A stretch of 54,002 bases of DNA from Amphibacillus sp. MSJ-3 (lineage in GTDB: Bacteria; Bacillota; Bacilli; Bacillales; Amphibacillaceae), in assembly GCF_018919165.1 (NCBI RefSeq), contig NZ_JAHLQM010000018.1, positions 1 through 54,002 on the forward strand, in the 5' to 3' direction. The notes beneath the pieces are model-generated. The model did no database searches. It had not been told where the DNA came from and worked only from the letters and a program-made list of their open reading frames with translations. Positions 13,882-22,261 of the stretch are shown here, in pieces. The position numbers and the translations under genes were made by a program. How positions within the stretch are numbered: the stretch's first letter is position 1; each line of letters begins with the position of its first letter.

Positions 13882-16311
13882 TTGAATGCAACACAGAGTA
13901 GTAAACAACTAAAAATTGAATATGACGGGTCACTGACAATTGCCACGGGTCGAAATCGGAAAGAGATGCAGTGGAAGAACAGGGAGATGCTTTGGTCAGA
14001 CTTGGCCAAGCGTCTCTCAAACACCACGCGAACGGGTGAGACCCAAGAGGAATATCGGAAGAGCGCTAAGGGCGTACAGGTTGATATTAAGGACGTTGGG
14101 GGCTTTGTGGGTGGAACTTTAAAAGGCGGACGTCGGAAAGCGGATGCCGTTGTGTGGCGCCAGTTAATTACCTTAGACGCTGACTTTATCAAGGGTGATT
14201 TCTGGACAAGCGTTGAGTTGATGTATGACTTTGCTTGTTTGGCTTACTCAACCCACTCCCATAGCTCAAATAATCAGCGCATACGCTTAGTTATTCCACT
14301 CACAAGACCGATTACCCCAGATGAGTATCAAGCGGTCAGCAGAAGACTTGCTGCAGATGTCGGGATAGATTTCTTTGACGATACCACCTATCAAGCGCAC
14401 CGTTTAATGTATTGGCCAAGTACATCGCAGGATGCGGAATTTTTCTTTAAACTCCAAGATGAGCCTTGGCTTAACCCTGATGATGTGCTTGACCGTTATC
14501 CTGATTGGACGGATCCGTCGTATTGGCCAGAGTCCAGTCGAGTACACCAGTCAAGGCAAAAGATGGCTGACAGACAGGGAGACCCATTTGAAAAGCCGGG
14601 GCTTATAGGGGCTTTCTGTAGAGCATATTCGATTCCTGAGGCAATTGAGGCCTTCTTAGGTGACATCTACAAGCAAGAAGATGATGGTAGGTACAGCTAC
14701 ATCAAGGGCTCAACTAGTGGCGGATTGGTGTTATACGAGGGTGGCAAGTTTGCCTATTCCCACCACGGAACGGATCCGGTTGGTGGTCAGCTGGTCAACA
14801 GTTTTGACTTAGTGAGGATCCACAAGTTTGGTGTGCGTGATGAAGATGCAAAAGAAGGTACGCCTATTGTGCGCATGCCGTCATACTCGATGATGACAGA
14901 CTTTTCTGGTCGAGATGAAAAGGTGAAACACAAGTTAGGTTTAGAGCGATTAGAACAGGCTAGTCAAGAGTTTGATGTCGTTGAAGTAGCAACAGAAGAT
15001 AACAACGAATGGCTTAAAAAGTTAGAACGGCATCCTAAGACGGGAGCCATTTTATCCACGAGACATAATGCTCTATTGGTGTTAGAAAATGATGGTAATC
15101 TAAAGAATAAGCTTGCTTATGATGAGTTTTCCCACCGGCCAGTGATGTTGGGCGATCTGCCTTGGGAGAATGCCGAAAAGGGCGGGTTATGGAGTGATGA
15201 TGATGAGTCAGCTCTATTCTATTATCTTGAATCGGTTTATGACATCGACAGCCCTGGAAAGGTGAGGGATGCCTTAGGTGTGTTGATGAAGCGCCATAGA
15301 GTACATCCAGTCAAAGACTATTTAAAAGAATTAGAGTGGGATGGTGAAAAACGTTTAGAGACTGTTCTGATAGACTATCTAGGCGTTAGCGATACGAAGT
15401 TCGATCGAACGGTTACGCGAAAGGCATTGACCGCAGCAGTCGCAAGAATCTTCCGTCCAGGGGTTAAATTTGATTACATGCTTACCATTACAGGACCACA
15501 AGGAGCGGGTAAGAGTTTACTGCTTGATAAATTGGGTGGCGACTGGTTTTCAGACAGTTTGACAACGGTTCAAGGAAAAGAAGCGTATGAACAATTGCAA
15601 GGTGTATGGCTGATTGAAATGTCTGAGCTATCAGCAACAAGAAAAGCAGATAATGAAGCAATTAAACAGTTTTTATCGAAACGAGAAGATATATTCAGAG
15701 TCGCATATGACAGACAAATATCCGTATTTCCAAGGCAGTGTATTTTCATCGGAACCACGAACGATCATGATTTCTTGAGGGATAGAACAGGAAACAGACG
15801 ATTTTGGCCTGTTGTGGTTGATGAGTCAAGAAGGAATGAAGGCATGATAAAGGATTTAAGCAAGGAGACTGTCGACCAAATATGGGCGGAAGCCGTCGCA
15901 AATTACAAGCGGGGCGAAAAACTCTATTTGGAAGAGGAAGATATGCAACAGGAGGCATTTAGACGTCAGGAACTCCATAGGGAAGAAAACCCAACGTTTG
16001 GGTTGGTGCAGAAGTTCCTAGAAATGAAATTACCGGCTGACTGGGACGATCGGGATTTATCCCAGAGACGAATGTTTTTGGATAGCGATTTTGGACAAGT
16101 TGAGGGCACAGTTCAGCGTGATCGAGTGTGTGCTTTGGAAATATGGGTTGAAGTCTTAGGGGGCGATCCAAAGAATTTTAGACCCGTTGATGCAAGAAAC
16201 ATAAATGATATTTTACGAGAAATGCCGGGTTGGATTCAGCACAGATCGACTTTAAGATTCGGAAAACTCTATGGGCAACAAAGGGCTTTTGTCAGGGACG
16301 AAAATATGTGA
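13882..16311 (+). CDS. VapE/P4-type primase-helicase
   Basis: TTG 13882, 6 bp after GAGGTGG, is preferred to TTG 13855, which has no site; this gives 809 residues. The N-terminal half (about 1-330) is a primase-type region (ITLDADFIKGDF; LAYSTHSHSSNNQRIRLVIPLTR). The C-terminal virulence-associated E helicase has Walker A GPQGAGKS (near 538), Walker B-like WLIEMSELS and the sensor-like FIGTTND followed by RRFWPV. It is the likely replicative primase/helicase, and the candidate iteron origin lies directly downstream. Confidence 0.9.
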   Translation: MNATQSSKQLKIEYDGSLTIATGRNRKEMQWKNREMLWSDLAKRLSNTTRTGETQEEYRKSAKGVQVDIKDVGGFVGGTLKGGRRKADAVVWRQLITLDADFIKGDFWTSVELMYDFACLAYSTHSHSSNNQRIRLVIPLTRPITPDEYQAVSRRLAADVGIDFFDDTTYQAHRLMYWPSTSQDAEFFFKLQDEPWLNPDDVLDRYPDWTDPSYWPESSRVHQSRQKMADRQGDPFEKPGLIGAFCRAYSIPEAIEAFLGDIYKQEDDGRYSYIKGSTSGGLVLYEGGKFAYSHHGTDPVGGQLVNSFDLVRIHKFGVRDEDAKEGTPIVRMPSYSMMTDFSGRDEKVKHKLGLERLEQASQEFDVVEVATEDNNEWLKKLERHPKTGAILSTRHNALLVLENDGNLKNKLAYDEFSHRPVMLGDLPWENAEKGGLWSDDDESALFYYLESVYDIDSPGKVRDALGVLMKRHRVHPVKDYLKELEWDGEKRLETVLIDYLGVSDTKFDRTVTRKALTAAVARIFRPGVKFDYMLTITGPQGAGKSLLLDKLGGDWFSDSLTTVQGKEAYEQLQGVWLIEMSELSATRKADNEAIKQFLSKREDIFRVAYDRQISVFPRQCIFIGTTNDHDFLRDRTGNRRFWPVVVDESRRNEGMIKDLSKETVDQIWAEAVANYKRGEKLYLEEEDMQQEAFRRQELHREENPTFGLVQKFLEMKLPADWDDRDLSQRRMFLDSDFGQVEGTVQRDRVCALEIWVEVLGGDPKNFRPVDARNINDILREMPGWIQHRSTLRFGKLYGQQRAFVRDENM

Positions 16312-16316
16312 AAAGG

Positions 16317-16571
16317 TGACAACAAGAGCCAATAAAGTCTGTTGTCACTAATATTTTCCAGTGACAACAATGACAACGCATGACAACAAAGAAAAGCAAG
16401 TTCTGTTGTCACCTCAAACCCTTATACATCATGGTTTTACTATCTACTGACAACAATGACAACAGAAATAATAGAAGAAAGATAAAAAGAGATATATAGA
16501 TAATATATATATAAAAATATCTATATACGTATATACGCATATATAGGGAAATTCTGTTGTCGTTGTTGTCA
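16317..16571. other. Candidate phage replication origin: ten TGACAAC iterons and AT-rich tract
   Basis: The gap between the primase-helicase and VRR-NUC genes has copies of TGACAACA or one-base variants at 16317, 16362, 16371, 16381, 16448 and 16457 (plus strand), and at 16340, 16404, 16555 and 16564 (minus strand). Adjacent copies are 9-10 bp apart, about one helical turn. A tract of nearly pure A/T (16481-16545) lies between the clusters, as in a DNA-unwinding element. No coding region fits here. Confidence 0.7.
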
Positions 16572-16600
16572 CCTAAAATTAATTCTTTGAAGGTGAGTTT

Positions 16601-16873
16601 GTGAAAGAACAAAAAATTGAGAAGTACCTAAAAGATAAAATTGAACATTTAGGTGGGCATGCTTTGAAATTTAATTCAGGGGTAAGGGGCGTACCTGATC
16701 GAATTGTTTTACTTCCAGGAGGCAAGGTTATTTTTGTCGAGCTGAAGGCACCGGGTAAAAAACCCAGACCCTTACAAGAAAAAAGGCTAAGGGATTTAAA
16801 TGAACTAGGCTTTCACGCAATCGTGATCGATTCAAAAAGTAAAGTCGATGATTTTATAAATGAGGTGAGGTAG
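16601..16873 (+). CDS. VRR-NUC domain nuclease
   Basis: The 90-residue minimal VRR-NUC nuclease has GVRGVPDRIVLLPGG, then KVIFVELKAPGKKPRPLQ, giving the PD...ExK catalytic pattern (D33, E46, K48 approximately). Stand-alone members cleave branched DNA and accompany SNF2-type helicases in phages. GTG 16601 follows GAAGGTGAG. The stop overlaps the helicase start by one base. Confidence 0.9.
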   Translation: MKEQKIEKYLKDKIEHLGGHALKFNSGVRGVPDRIVLLPGGKVIFVELKAPGKKPRPLQEKRLRDLNELGFHAIVIDSKSKVDDFINEVR

Positions 16874-18249
16874 TGACTGATTTTATCCCACACGATTATC
16901 AAGATTATTCGATTAAAAAAATAATAGAAAACCCAGCGGCTGGATTGTTCCTGGATATGGGTATGGGGAAAACGGTATCTACTTTAACAGCAGTAGCGGA
17001 TCTCATGTATGACTACTTTGAGGTTAATAGAGTTTTAGTGATTGCACCATTACGGGTAGCCAAATATACATGGACGGACGAAATCGAGAAGTGGGAGCAC
17101 TTGAACCACTTGAGGACATCCCAAATCCTAGGAACTAAAAAACAGCGACTTGCAGCACTTGATAAACAAGCTGACATCTATCTGATCAATCGTGAGAATG
17201 TTGTTTGGCTAGTGGACCATTTAAAAAGTGATTGGCCATTTGACATGGTAGTGATTGACGAGCTATCCAGCTTTAAATCAACAAAAGCTAAACGTTTCAG
17301 AGCTTTAAGGAAAGTTAGGCCTTTAATTAAACGTATTGTAGGGCTTACGGGTACACCAGCACCTAATGGGCTGATCGACTTATGGCCACAACTCTACTTA
17401 CTTGATCAGGGCGAACGATTAGGAACGACAATCACAGGCTTTCGCAATCGGTATTTTGTCCCTGGAGCTGGAGACCCAAGCAAGCATGTCGTCTATGAAT
17501 GGGTACCAAAGCCAGAAGCGGAAGAAAATATTTATAAAAAAATTGGTGATATTTGTGTCAGTATGAAATCTGTCGATCATTTAAAAATACCTGAAAGAGT
17601 TGATCACGTTGTTGAAGTCAACTTAGGCCCAAGGACTAGGCGCAAGTACGAACAGCTAGAGAAAGATTTCCTTTTGTCGTTTGAAGATAGCGATGTTGTG
17701 GCTGATACTGCAGCAGTTTTATCAAATAAGCTTTTGCAATTGTCAAATGGGGCTATTTATGACGAGAATAAAGACGTCCAACATATCCATGACGAGAAAC
17801 TAGATGCCCTGGAAGAATTAATCGAACAGGCGAATGGCAAGCCAGTTCTTGTCTTTTATAATTTCAAGCATGACCTGGCCAGAATACAGGCACGATTTAA
17901 AGAAGCCGTTAAGCTTGAAACAGATGCAGATTTCAAAGCATGGAATAAAGGTGAGATTCCAATTCTTTTAACACATCCTGCTTCAGCTGGTCATGGATTG
18001 AATATGCAAGATGGTGGAAATACAATTATCTGGTTCGGCTTAAATTGGAGTCTCGAACTCTACCAACAAGCCAATGCCCGACTGCATCGACAAGGGCAGA
18101 AGAACATTGTTAACATCTATCACTTAATCGTGACCGATTCAATTGACGAAAAAGTGATGAAGGCGATTAAAAATAAAACTGTTACTCAAGATAATCTAAT
18201 GCAAGCCGTTAAAGCAAGACTTGATCGATATAAGGGGGTTGAAGCTTAA
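16873..18249 (+). CDS. SNF2-type DEAD/DEAH-box helicase
   Basis: A 458-residue two-lobed helicase. Lobe 1 has motif I DMGMGKT (about 28-34), the DEAD-like VIDELS (about 126-131) and VGLTGTPAPNG. Lobe 2 has HGLNMQDGG and motif VI QQANARLHRQGQ (about 396-407). The phage SNF2 family usually pairs with VRR-NUC, as here, and probably remodels or unwinds replication intermediates. GTG start overlaps the nuclease stop. Confidence 0.92.
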   Translation: MTDFIPHDYQDYSIKKIIENPAAGLFLDMGMGKTVSTLTAVADLMYDYFEVNRVLVIAPLRVAKYTWTDEIEKWEHLNHLRTSQILGTKKQRLAALDKQADIYLINRENVVWLVDHLKSDWPFDMVVIDELSSFKSTKAKRFRALRKVRPLIKRIVGLTGTPAPNGLIDLWPQLYLLDQGERLGTTITGFRNRYFVPGAGDPSKHVVYEWVPKPEAEENIYKKIGDICVSMKSVDHLKIPERVDHVVEVNLGPRTRRKYEQLEKDFLLSFEDSDVVADTAAVLSNKLLQLSNGAIYDENKDVQHIHDEKLDALEELIEQANGKPVLVFYNFKHDLARIQARFKEAVKLETDADFKAWNKGEIPILLTHPASAGHGLNMQDGGNTIIWFGLNWSLELYQQANARLHRQGQKNIVNIYHLIVTDSIDEKVMKAIKNKTVTQDNLMQAVKARLDRYKGVEA

Positions 18250-18704
18250 TGCAGAAAAAGAATGAGGATGGCTACTCAATCAACCGAATACTTATGGTTA
18301 TAAACATGTATCACATCAACATGAAAAACATAAAAGAGCTAGAACAAGGGCTTAATCCAAGCGTTGGAGTCGCCCAGTATGGCATCGAAGCGACATTACC
18401 GAAAGGCAATGCTATTTCTAAGGTTGTGGAGAATGAGGCCATTAGACAAGTTGACAGTAGCCGTTATTGGGCTGAGACGATAACCGATATGAAATACATC
18501 CAGGATCGCTGGCACCGGATCACAGACGAGAAGGAGGCTATGATTTTAAATCTAAGATTGAATGGTATTTCGATTGCTGAAATCAGCCACATTATGAGTA
18601 TGGATCGCACGAATGTCTATAGAAATTTAAGAAAAATAGCAAAAAAAATAAAAAGTTATCCACAGGACAACGCCACAAACGCCACAAATTTGGTGAAATC
18701 GTAA
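18249..18704 (+). CDS. RinA/ArpU-like late transcription activator
   Basis: A 151-residue protein with a C-terminal sigma-70 region 4-like helix-turn-helix: DEKEAMILNLRLNGISIAEI, then SMDRTNVYRNLRKIA. It ends the early module, immediately before the packaging genes, the position of phage late activators of the RinA/ArpU/DUF722 type. It probably turns on the late operon, perhaps at the promoter at 18690-18719. The exact subfamily is uncertain. Confidence 0.75.
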   Translation: MQKKNEDGYSINRILMVINMYHINMKNIKELEQGLNPSVGVAQYGIEATLPKGNAISKVVENEAIRQVDSSRYWAETITDMKYIQDRWHRITDEKEAMILNLRLNGISIAEISHIMSMDRTNVYRNLRKIAKKIKSYPQDNATNATNLVKS

Positions 18705-18719
18705 GTAATGGTTTATAAT
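18690..18719 (+). promoter_or_regulatory. Candidate promoter upstream of the PH-domain and late genes
   Basis: TTGGTG (18690-18695) and TATAAT (18714-18719) are 18 bp apart, overlapping the end of the RinA-like gene. It could be the late promoter or one serving only the PH-domain gene, which has its own terminator. Confidence 0.45.
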
Positions 18720-18807
18720 GTGCGTGAGAACGTTTTTAAAATTACCGTTGCAATAGTTAACCAATTCTAGGATAATGGTCTTATAACATAGTCAGGAGTT
18801 GGGAAAA

Positions 18808-19179
18808 ATGAGTGAAGAAATAATTTTAGAATTTGAATCGGACTTATTTGGCATTAAAGATAATTCAGAAGGGCCTTTAAAAATCCCAAAAGAATATTAC
18901 ACTTTGACAACCGAACGTTTAAAAGTACGTAAGCAAGGGGTTATGACAAAAACTTTGAGTGACATCGAGGTTTTTAAAATTAACGATATCACCGTTAAGC
19001 AAAAGCTAACAGATAAAGTTCGCGGGGTTGGGGATATTGAAATTCTTAGTGCAGATGAATCTGATCCCAAGTTAATCCTTAAAAAGGTAAAAGACCCGCA
19101 TGAGGTCAGAGAGCAGATAAGAGACGCTGCTAAAAAAGCAAAAGAAAAAATGGGCGTTAAATACAGATATGAACTATAA
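18808..19179 (+). CDS. Bacterial PH-domain protein, 123 aa
   Basis: The pattern KIPKEYYTLTTERLKVRKQG, then DIEVFKINDITVKQKL, GVGDIEILSADE and VKDPHEVREQIR matches bacterial pleckstrin-homology domains (bPH_2/YdbT-like). ATG 18808 has AGGAG upstream; the TTG at 18799 is too close to it. Bounded by its own promoter and terminator, it looks like a moron expressed independently, perhaps in the lysogen. Function unknown. Confidence 0.75.
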   Translation: MSEEIILEFESDLFGIKDNSEGPLKIPKEYYTLTTERLKVRKQGVMTKTLSDIEVFKINDITVKQKLTDKVRGVGDIEILSADESDPKLILKKVKDPHEVREQIRDAAKKAKEKMGVKYRYEL

Positions 19180-19203
19180 GCATCCTAACGGGTGCTTTTT
19201 TGT
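19179..19203 (+). terminator. Rho-independent terminator after the PH-domain gene
   Basis: AGCATCC (19179-19185) pairs with GGGTGCT (19190-19196) around TAAC, one G-T wobble, followed by six T residues. The stop codon of the PH gene overlaps the left arm. Confidence 0.85.
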
Positions 19204-19233
19204 TTGTCAAAAACTTTGAGGTGGTGATATGCC

Positions 19234-19671
19234 ATGAGTAAAACAAAAAAGTTAAGCTTGAAACAACAGAAATTCGCTGATGAGTATATCATCACTGGAA
19301 ACATTGAACAATCAGCGCTAAAAGCGGGTTATAGTAAAAGCTATGCCAGGGCACAATCGCATAAATTATTGGCGAATGTTGGCATAAAATCCTATATAGA
19401 CAATCGCTTGGCTGAGATTGAATCTGAGAAAATAGCAGATCAAAAAGAAATTCTTGAATTCCTAACAAATGTCCTCAGAGGTGAAGCAGAAGGGACGGAG
19501 CTTGTGGGAATGGGTAAGGGTGCACAGTCACCCGAACAGCTTCCGCCAACAGTTGCAGATAAAACAAAGGCGGCGGAACTCTTAGGTAAACGTTATGCTA
19601 TGTGGACTGAGAAAGTCGATCAGACCAACACGAATATAGAGATCAATGTTGGTGAATGGGATGACGATTAA
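19234..19671 (+). CDS. terS: Terminase small subunit (Terminase_2 family)
   Basis: The 145-residue protein has the family's N-terminal DNA-binding helix-turn-helix: SLKQQKFADEYIITGN, then SALKAGYSKSYARAQSHKLL. It recognises the packaging site and hands DNA to the large subunit. It begins the late operon, has a RBS GAGGTGG, and overlaps the large subunit gene. Confidence 0.92.
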   Translation: MSKTKKLSLKQQKFADEYIITGNIEQSALKAGYSKSYARAQSHKLLANVGIKSYIDNRLAEIESEKIADQKEILEFLTNVLRGEAEGTELVGMGKGAQSPEQLPPTVADKTKAAELLGKRYAMWTEKVDQTNTNIEINVGEWDDD

Positions 19672-20902
19672 ACTCAATTTTAATAAACCCAGCAAGGTGT
19701 TTAATAAAAAGATATTCAAGCTACTCAATGATTATGACACGTTCACAGAAGTGCATTATGGGGGTGCTTCAAGCGGTAAATCACACGGGGTTGTACAAAA
19801 GGTTGTACTAAAAGCTTTAAAGCCCTGGAGCAAGCCTAGACGTATATTATTTTTACGTAAAGTTGCAGCAACCGTCAAGGATTCGATCTTCGAAGATGTC
19901 CTAGCCTGTTTATCAAGTTTTGGCATACTCGATCAGTGCAAGATCAATATGAGTGATTATCGCATCATACTCCCCAATAAAGCAGTCTTTATTTTCAAGG
20001 GGATGGATAACCCGGAAAAAATTAAGTCAATCAAGGGCTTATCAGATATCGTCATGGAAGAGGCCACAGAATTTACCCTTGATGATTATACTCAGCTAAC
20101 TTTACGGTTGAGGGATAAAGGTCATGACAAAAAGCAAATCTATTTAATGTTTAACCCAGTATCTAAAGTGAACTGGGTTTTTAAATATTTTTTTATCAAT
20201 AAGCATAAAAATACAAAAGTCATCCAAAGCACTTATAAAGATAACCGTTTTTTAGATGCATCAACAAAAGAAAATATTGAGGACTTAGCAAACCGCAACC
20301 CGGCCTATTATAAAATTTATGCACTGGGTGAGTTCGCTACTTTGGATAAGCTTGTTTTTCCTAAGTTTGAAAAGCGGATCATTAATGCGGAAGAGATAAA
20401 GCACCTCCCTTCTTACTTTGGGCTTGATTTTGGGTACGTCAATGACCCGTCTGCCTTTATCCACTTGAAAGTAGACGAGAAAAACAAGCGAATATATTTT
20501 GTCGAGGAGTACGTTAGAAAGGGATTGCTTAATGACCAGTTAGCTAAAGCCATCATTGATTTAGGCTATAAAAAAGAGGTTATTACAGCAGATTCAGCTG
20601 AGAAAAAATCAATTGAAGAAATTAGACGATTGGGTGTCGATCGAATAAGGGCAGCAAAGAAAGCCCCGGACTCAATCATCCAGGGCATACAGTTCTTGTC
20701 CCAATTTGATTTTATTGTGGATGAACGTTGTGTAAAGCTGATTGAAGAGCTTGAAAATTACACCTGGAAAAAGGATAAGAACACAAATGAGTACACGAAT
20801 ACACCGGTAGACAGCTATAATCATGTGATTGATGCGAGTAGGTATGCGGTTGAAGGACTGCATACTAAGACGGTCGTCAATCTGTTTAAGGGAGGTTTGT
20901 AG
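19661..20902 (+). CDS. terL: Terminase large subunit (Terminase_3/PBSX type)
   Basis: A packaging motor of about 413 residues. Walker A GGASSGKSH (about 28-36), Walker B DIVMEEATEF (about 128-137) and coupling motif YLMFNPVS mark the ATPase. The RNase H-fold nuclease shows FGLDFGYVNDPS, ITADSAEKKS and YNHVIDASRYA. ATG 19661 has a modest GGTGA site; ATG 19646 is the alternative. It overlaps TerS by 11 bp. The headful or cos mode cannot be told from the sequence. Confidence 0.92.
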   Translation: MTIKLNFNKPSKVFNKKIFKLLNDYDTFTEVHYGGASSGKSHGVVQKVVLKALKPWSKPRRILFLRKVAATVKDSIFEDVLACLSSFGILDQCKINMSDYRIILPNKAVFIFKGMDNPEKIKSIKGLSDIVMEEATEFTLDDYTQLTLRLRDKGHDKKQIYLMFNPVSKVNWVFKYFFINKHKNTKVIQSTYKDNRFLDASTKENIEDLANRNPAYYKIYALGEFATLDKLVFPKFEKRIINAEEIKHLPSYFGLDFGYVNDPSAFIHLKVDEKNKRIYFVEEYVRKGLLNDQLAKAIIDLGYKKEVITADSAEKKSIEEIRRLGVDRIRAAKKAPDSIIQGIQFLSQFDFIVDERCVKLIEELENYTWKKDKNTNEYTNTPVDSYNHVIDASRYAVEGLHTKTVVNLFKGGL

Positions 20903-20920
20903 AAATTGGAGTTATTTACA

Positions 20921-22261
20921 ATGGGTAAGGACGAGGAATTAACGAGTGACATTTTAAGAGACTTTATTAATCAGCATAAAGCAAGACTACCTAGATACAA
21001 TCGTTTGATGGATATGTACCAGGGCAAACATCCAATTCTAAAACAGGAGAATAAGGAATTGCATAAACCTGATAACCGCATTATGGTCAACTTTGCAAAA
21101 TATATTGTTGACACGCTGAACGGTTATTTTATGGGCAATCCCGTTAAAACAGACCATCCAGTGCCTACTGTGGCAGATAAGATGCGAACGATCGCAAAGC
21201 GGAACAGTCAAAATGACAATAACGCTGAATTAGCTAAAATGTGCAGTATCTATGGGCATGCCTATGAATTTTTATGGATTGATGACGAGGTAAATAATCG
21301 AGTGACATATATGGATCCACACGAAGCCTTTATCATCTATGATGATTCGATTGCCCAAGAGCCATTATATGGGGTCCACATCTTACAAGATGACGAGGGC
21401 AGGCTTTACGGGACGATTTATTCCACTACAGATGAGAGGGACTTTTCCGAAAATGACAAAGGCGAAATTGTGATTGGTGCAGAATCAACTGAACATTATT
21501 TCGGGGATGTGCCATTGGTTGAGTATATTGAGAACGAAGAAAGGCAATCGGCTTTTGAAAACGTTGAATCATTGATCAATGCCTATAACAAGGCTCTATC
21601 TGAAAAGGCAAATGATGTGGATTACTTTGCAGATGCCTATCTAGCTATTTTAGGAGTAGACCTAGACGAGGATACGCTAAAAAGCATACGGGATAACCGT
21701 ATCATTAACTTAAAAGATGGGGATATGAGTAAGATCGTTGTTGAGTTCCTGGATAAGCCAAATGCTGATACTACACAAGAAAATTTAATTGATCGGCTTG
21801 AAAAGCTTATTTTCCAAATTTCAATGGTATCAAATATATCAGATGAGAACTTTGGTACCTCGTCCGGAATAAGTCTGAAATTCAAGCTACAGTCGATGGA
21901 AAACGTCGCATTGATGAAAGAGCGCAAGTTTAATAATGGCATGATCAGACGTTTCAAGATGATGTTTGCTATACCTACCAACTTTGGAGTCGATAAAGAG
22001 TCTTATTTAGACATTGATTACATTTTTACCCGAAATATTCCGAATAACATTGCAGAAGAAGCGGAGACTGCGGGTAAGTTGGCAGGAATCACATCTAAAC
22101 GAACGCAATTAGCCGTACTATCAGCTGTTGATAATGTTCAGGATGAATTAGACCAGATCGACAAAGAAAGCGAGGAACAGGCTAAAAATAGCTTTAATCG
22201 TGATATGATGACTCCGTTTGTTTCGAGTGAGGGAGTGGATGAGGATGGCCAAGAAGAATAA
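20921..22261 (+). CDS. Portal protein (SPP1 gp6-like)
   Basis: About 446 residues from ATG 20921 (GGAG nine bases upstream); a TTG at 20906 would add five residues. Family signatures include RLMDMYQGKHPIL, NRIMVNFAKYIVDTLNGYFMGNP (residues about 40-62) and SNISDENFGTSSGISLKFKL in the C-terminal part. The portal forms the dodecameric DNA gate of the head, between terminase and connector. The C-terminal acidic tail overlaps the minor head gene. Confidence 0.92.
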   Translation: MGKDEELTSDILRDFINQHKARLPRYNRLMDMYQGKHPILKQENKELHKPDNRIMVNFAKYIVDTLNGYFMGNPVKTDHPVPTVADKMRTIAKRNSQNDNNAELAKMCSIYGHAYEFLWIDDEVNNRVTYMDPHEAFIIYDDSIAQEPLYGVHILQDDEGRLYGTIYSTTDERDFSENDKGEIVIGAESTEHYFGDVPLVEYIENEERQSAFENVESLINAYNKALSEKANDVDYFADAYLAILGVDLDEDTLKSIRDNRIINLKDGDMSKIVVEFLDKPNADTTQENLIDRLEKLIFQISMVSNISDENFGTSSGISLKFKLQSMENVALMKERKFNNGMIRRFKMMFAIPTNFGVDKESYLDIDYIFTRNIPNNIAEEAETAGKLAGITSKRTQLAVLSAVDNVQDELDQIDKESEEQAKNSFNRDMMTPFVSSEGVDEDGQEE

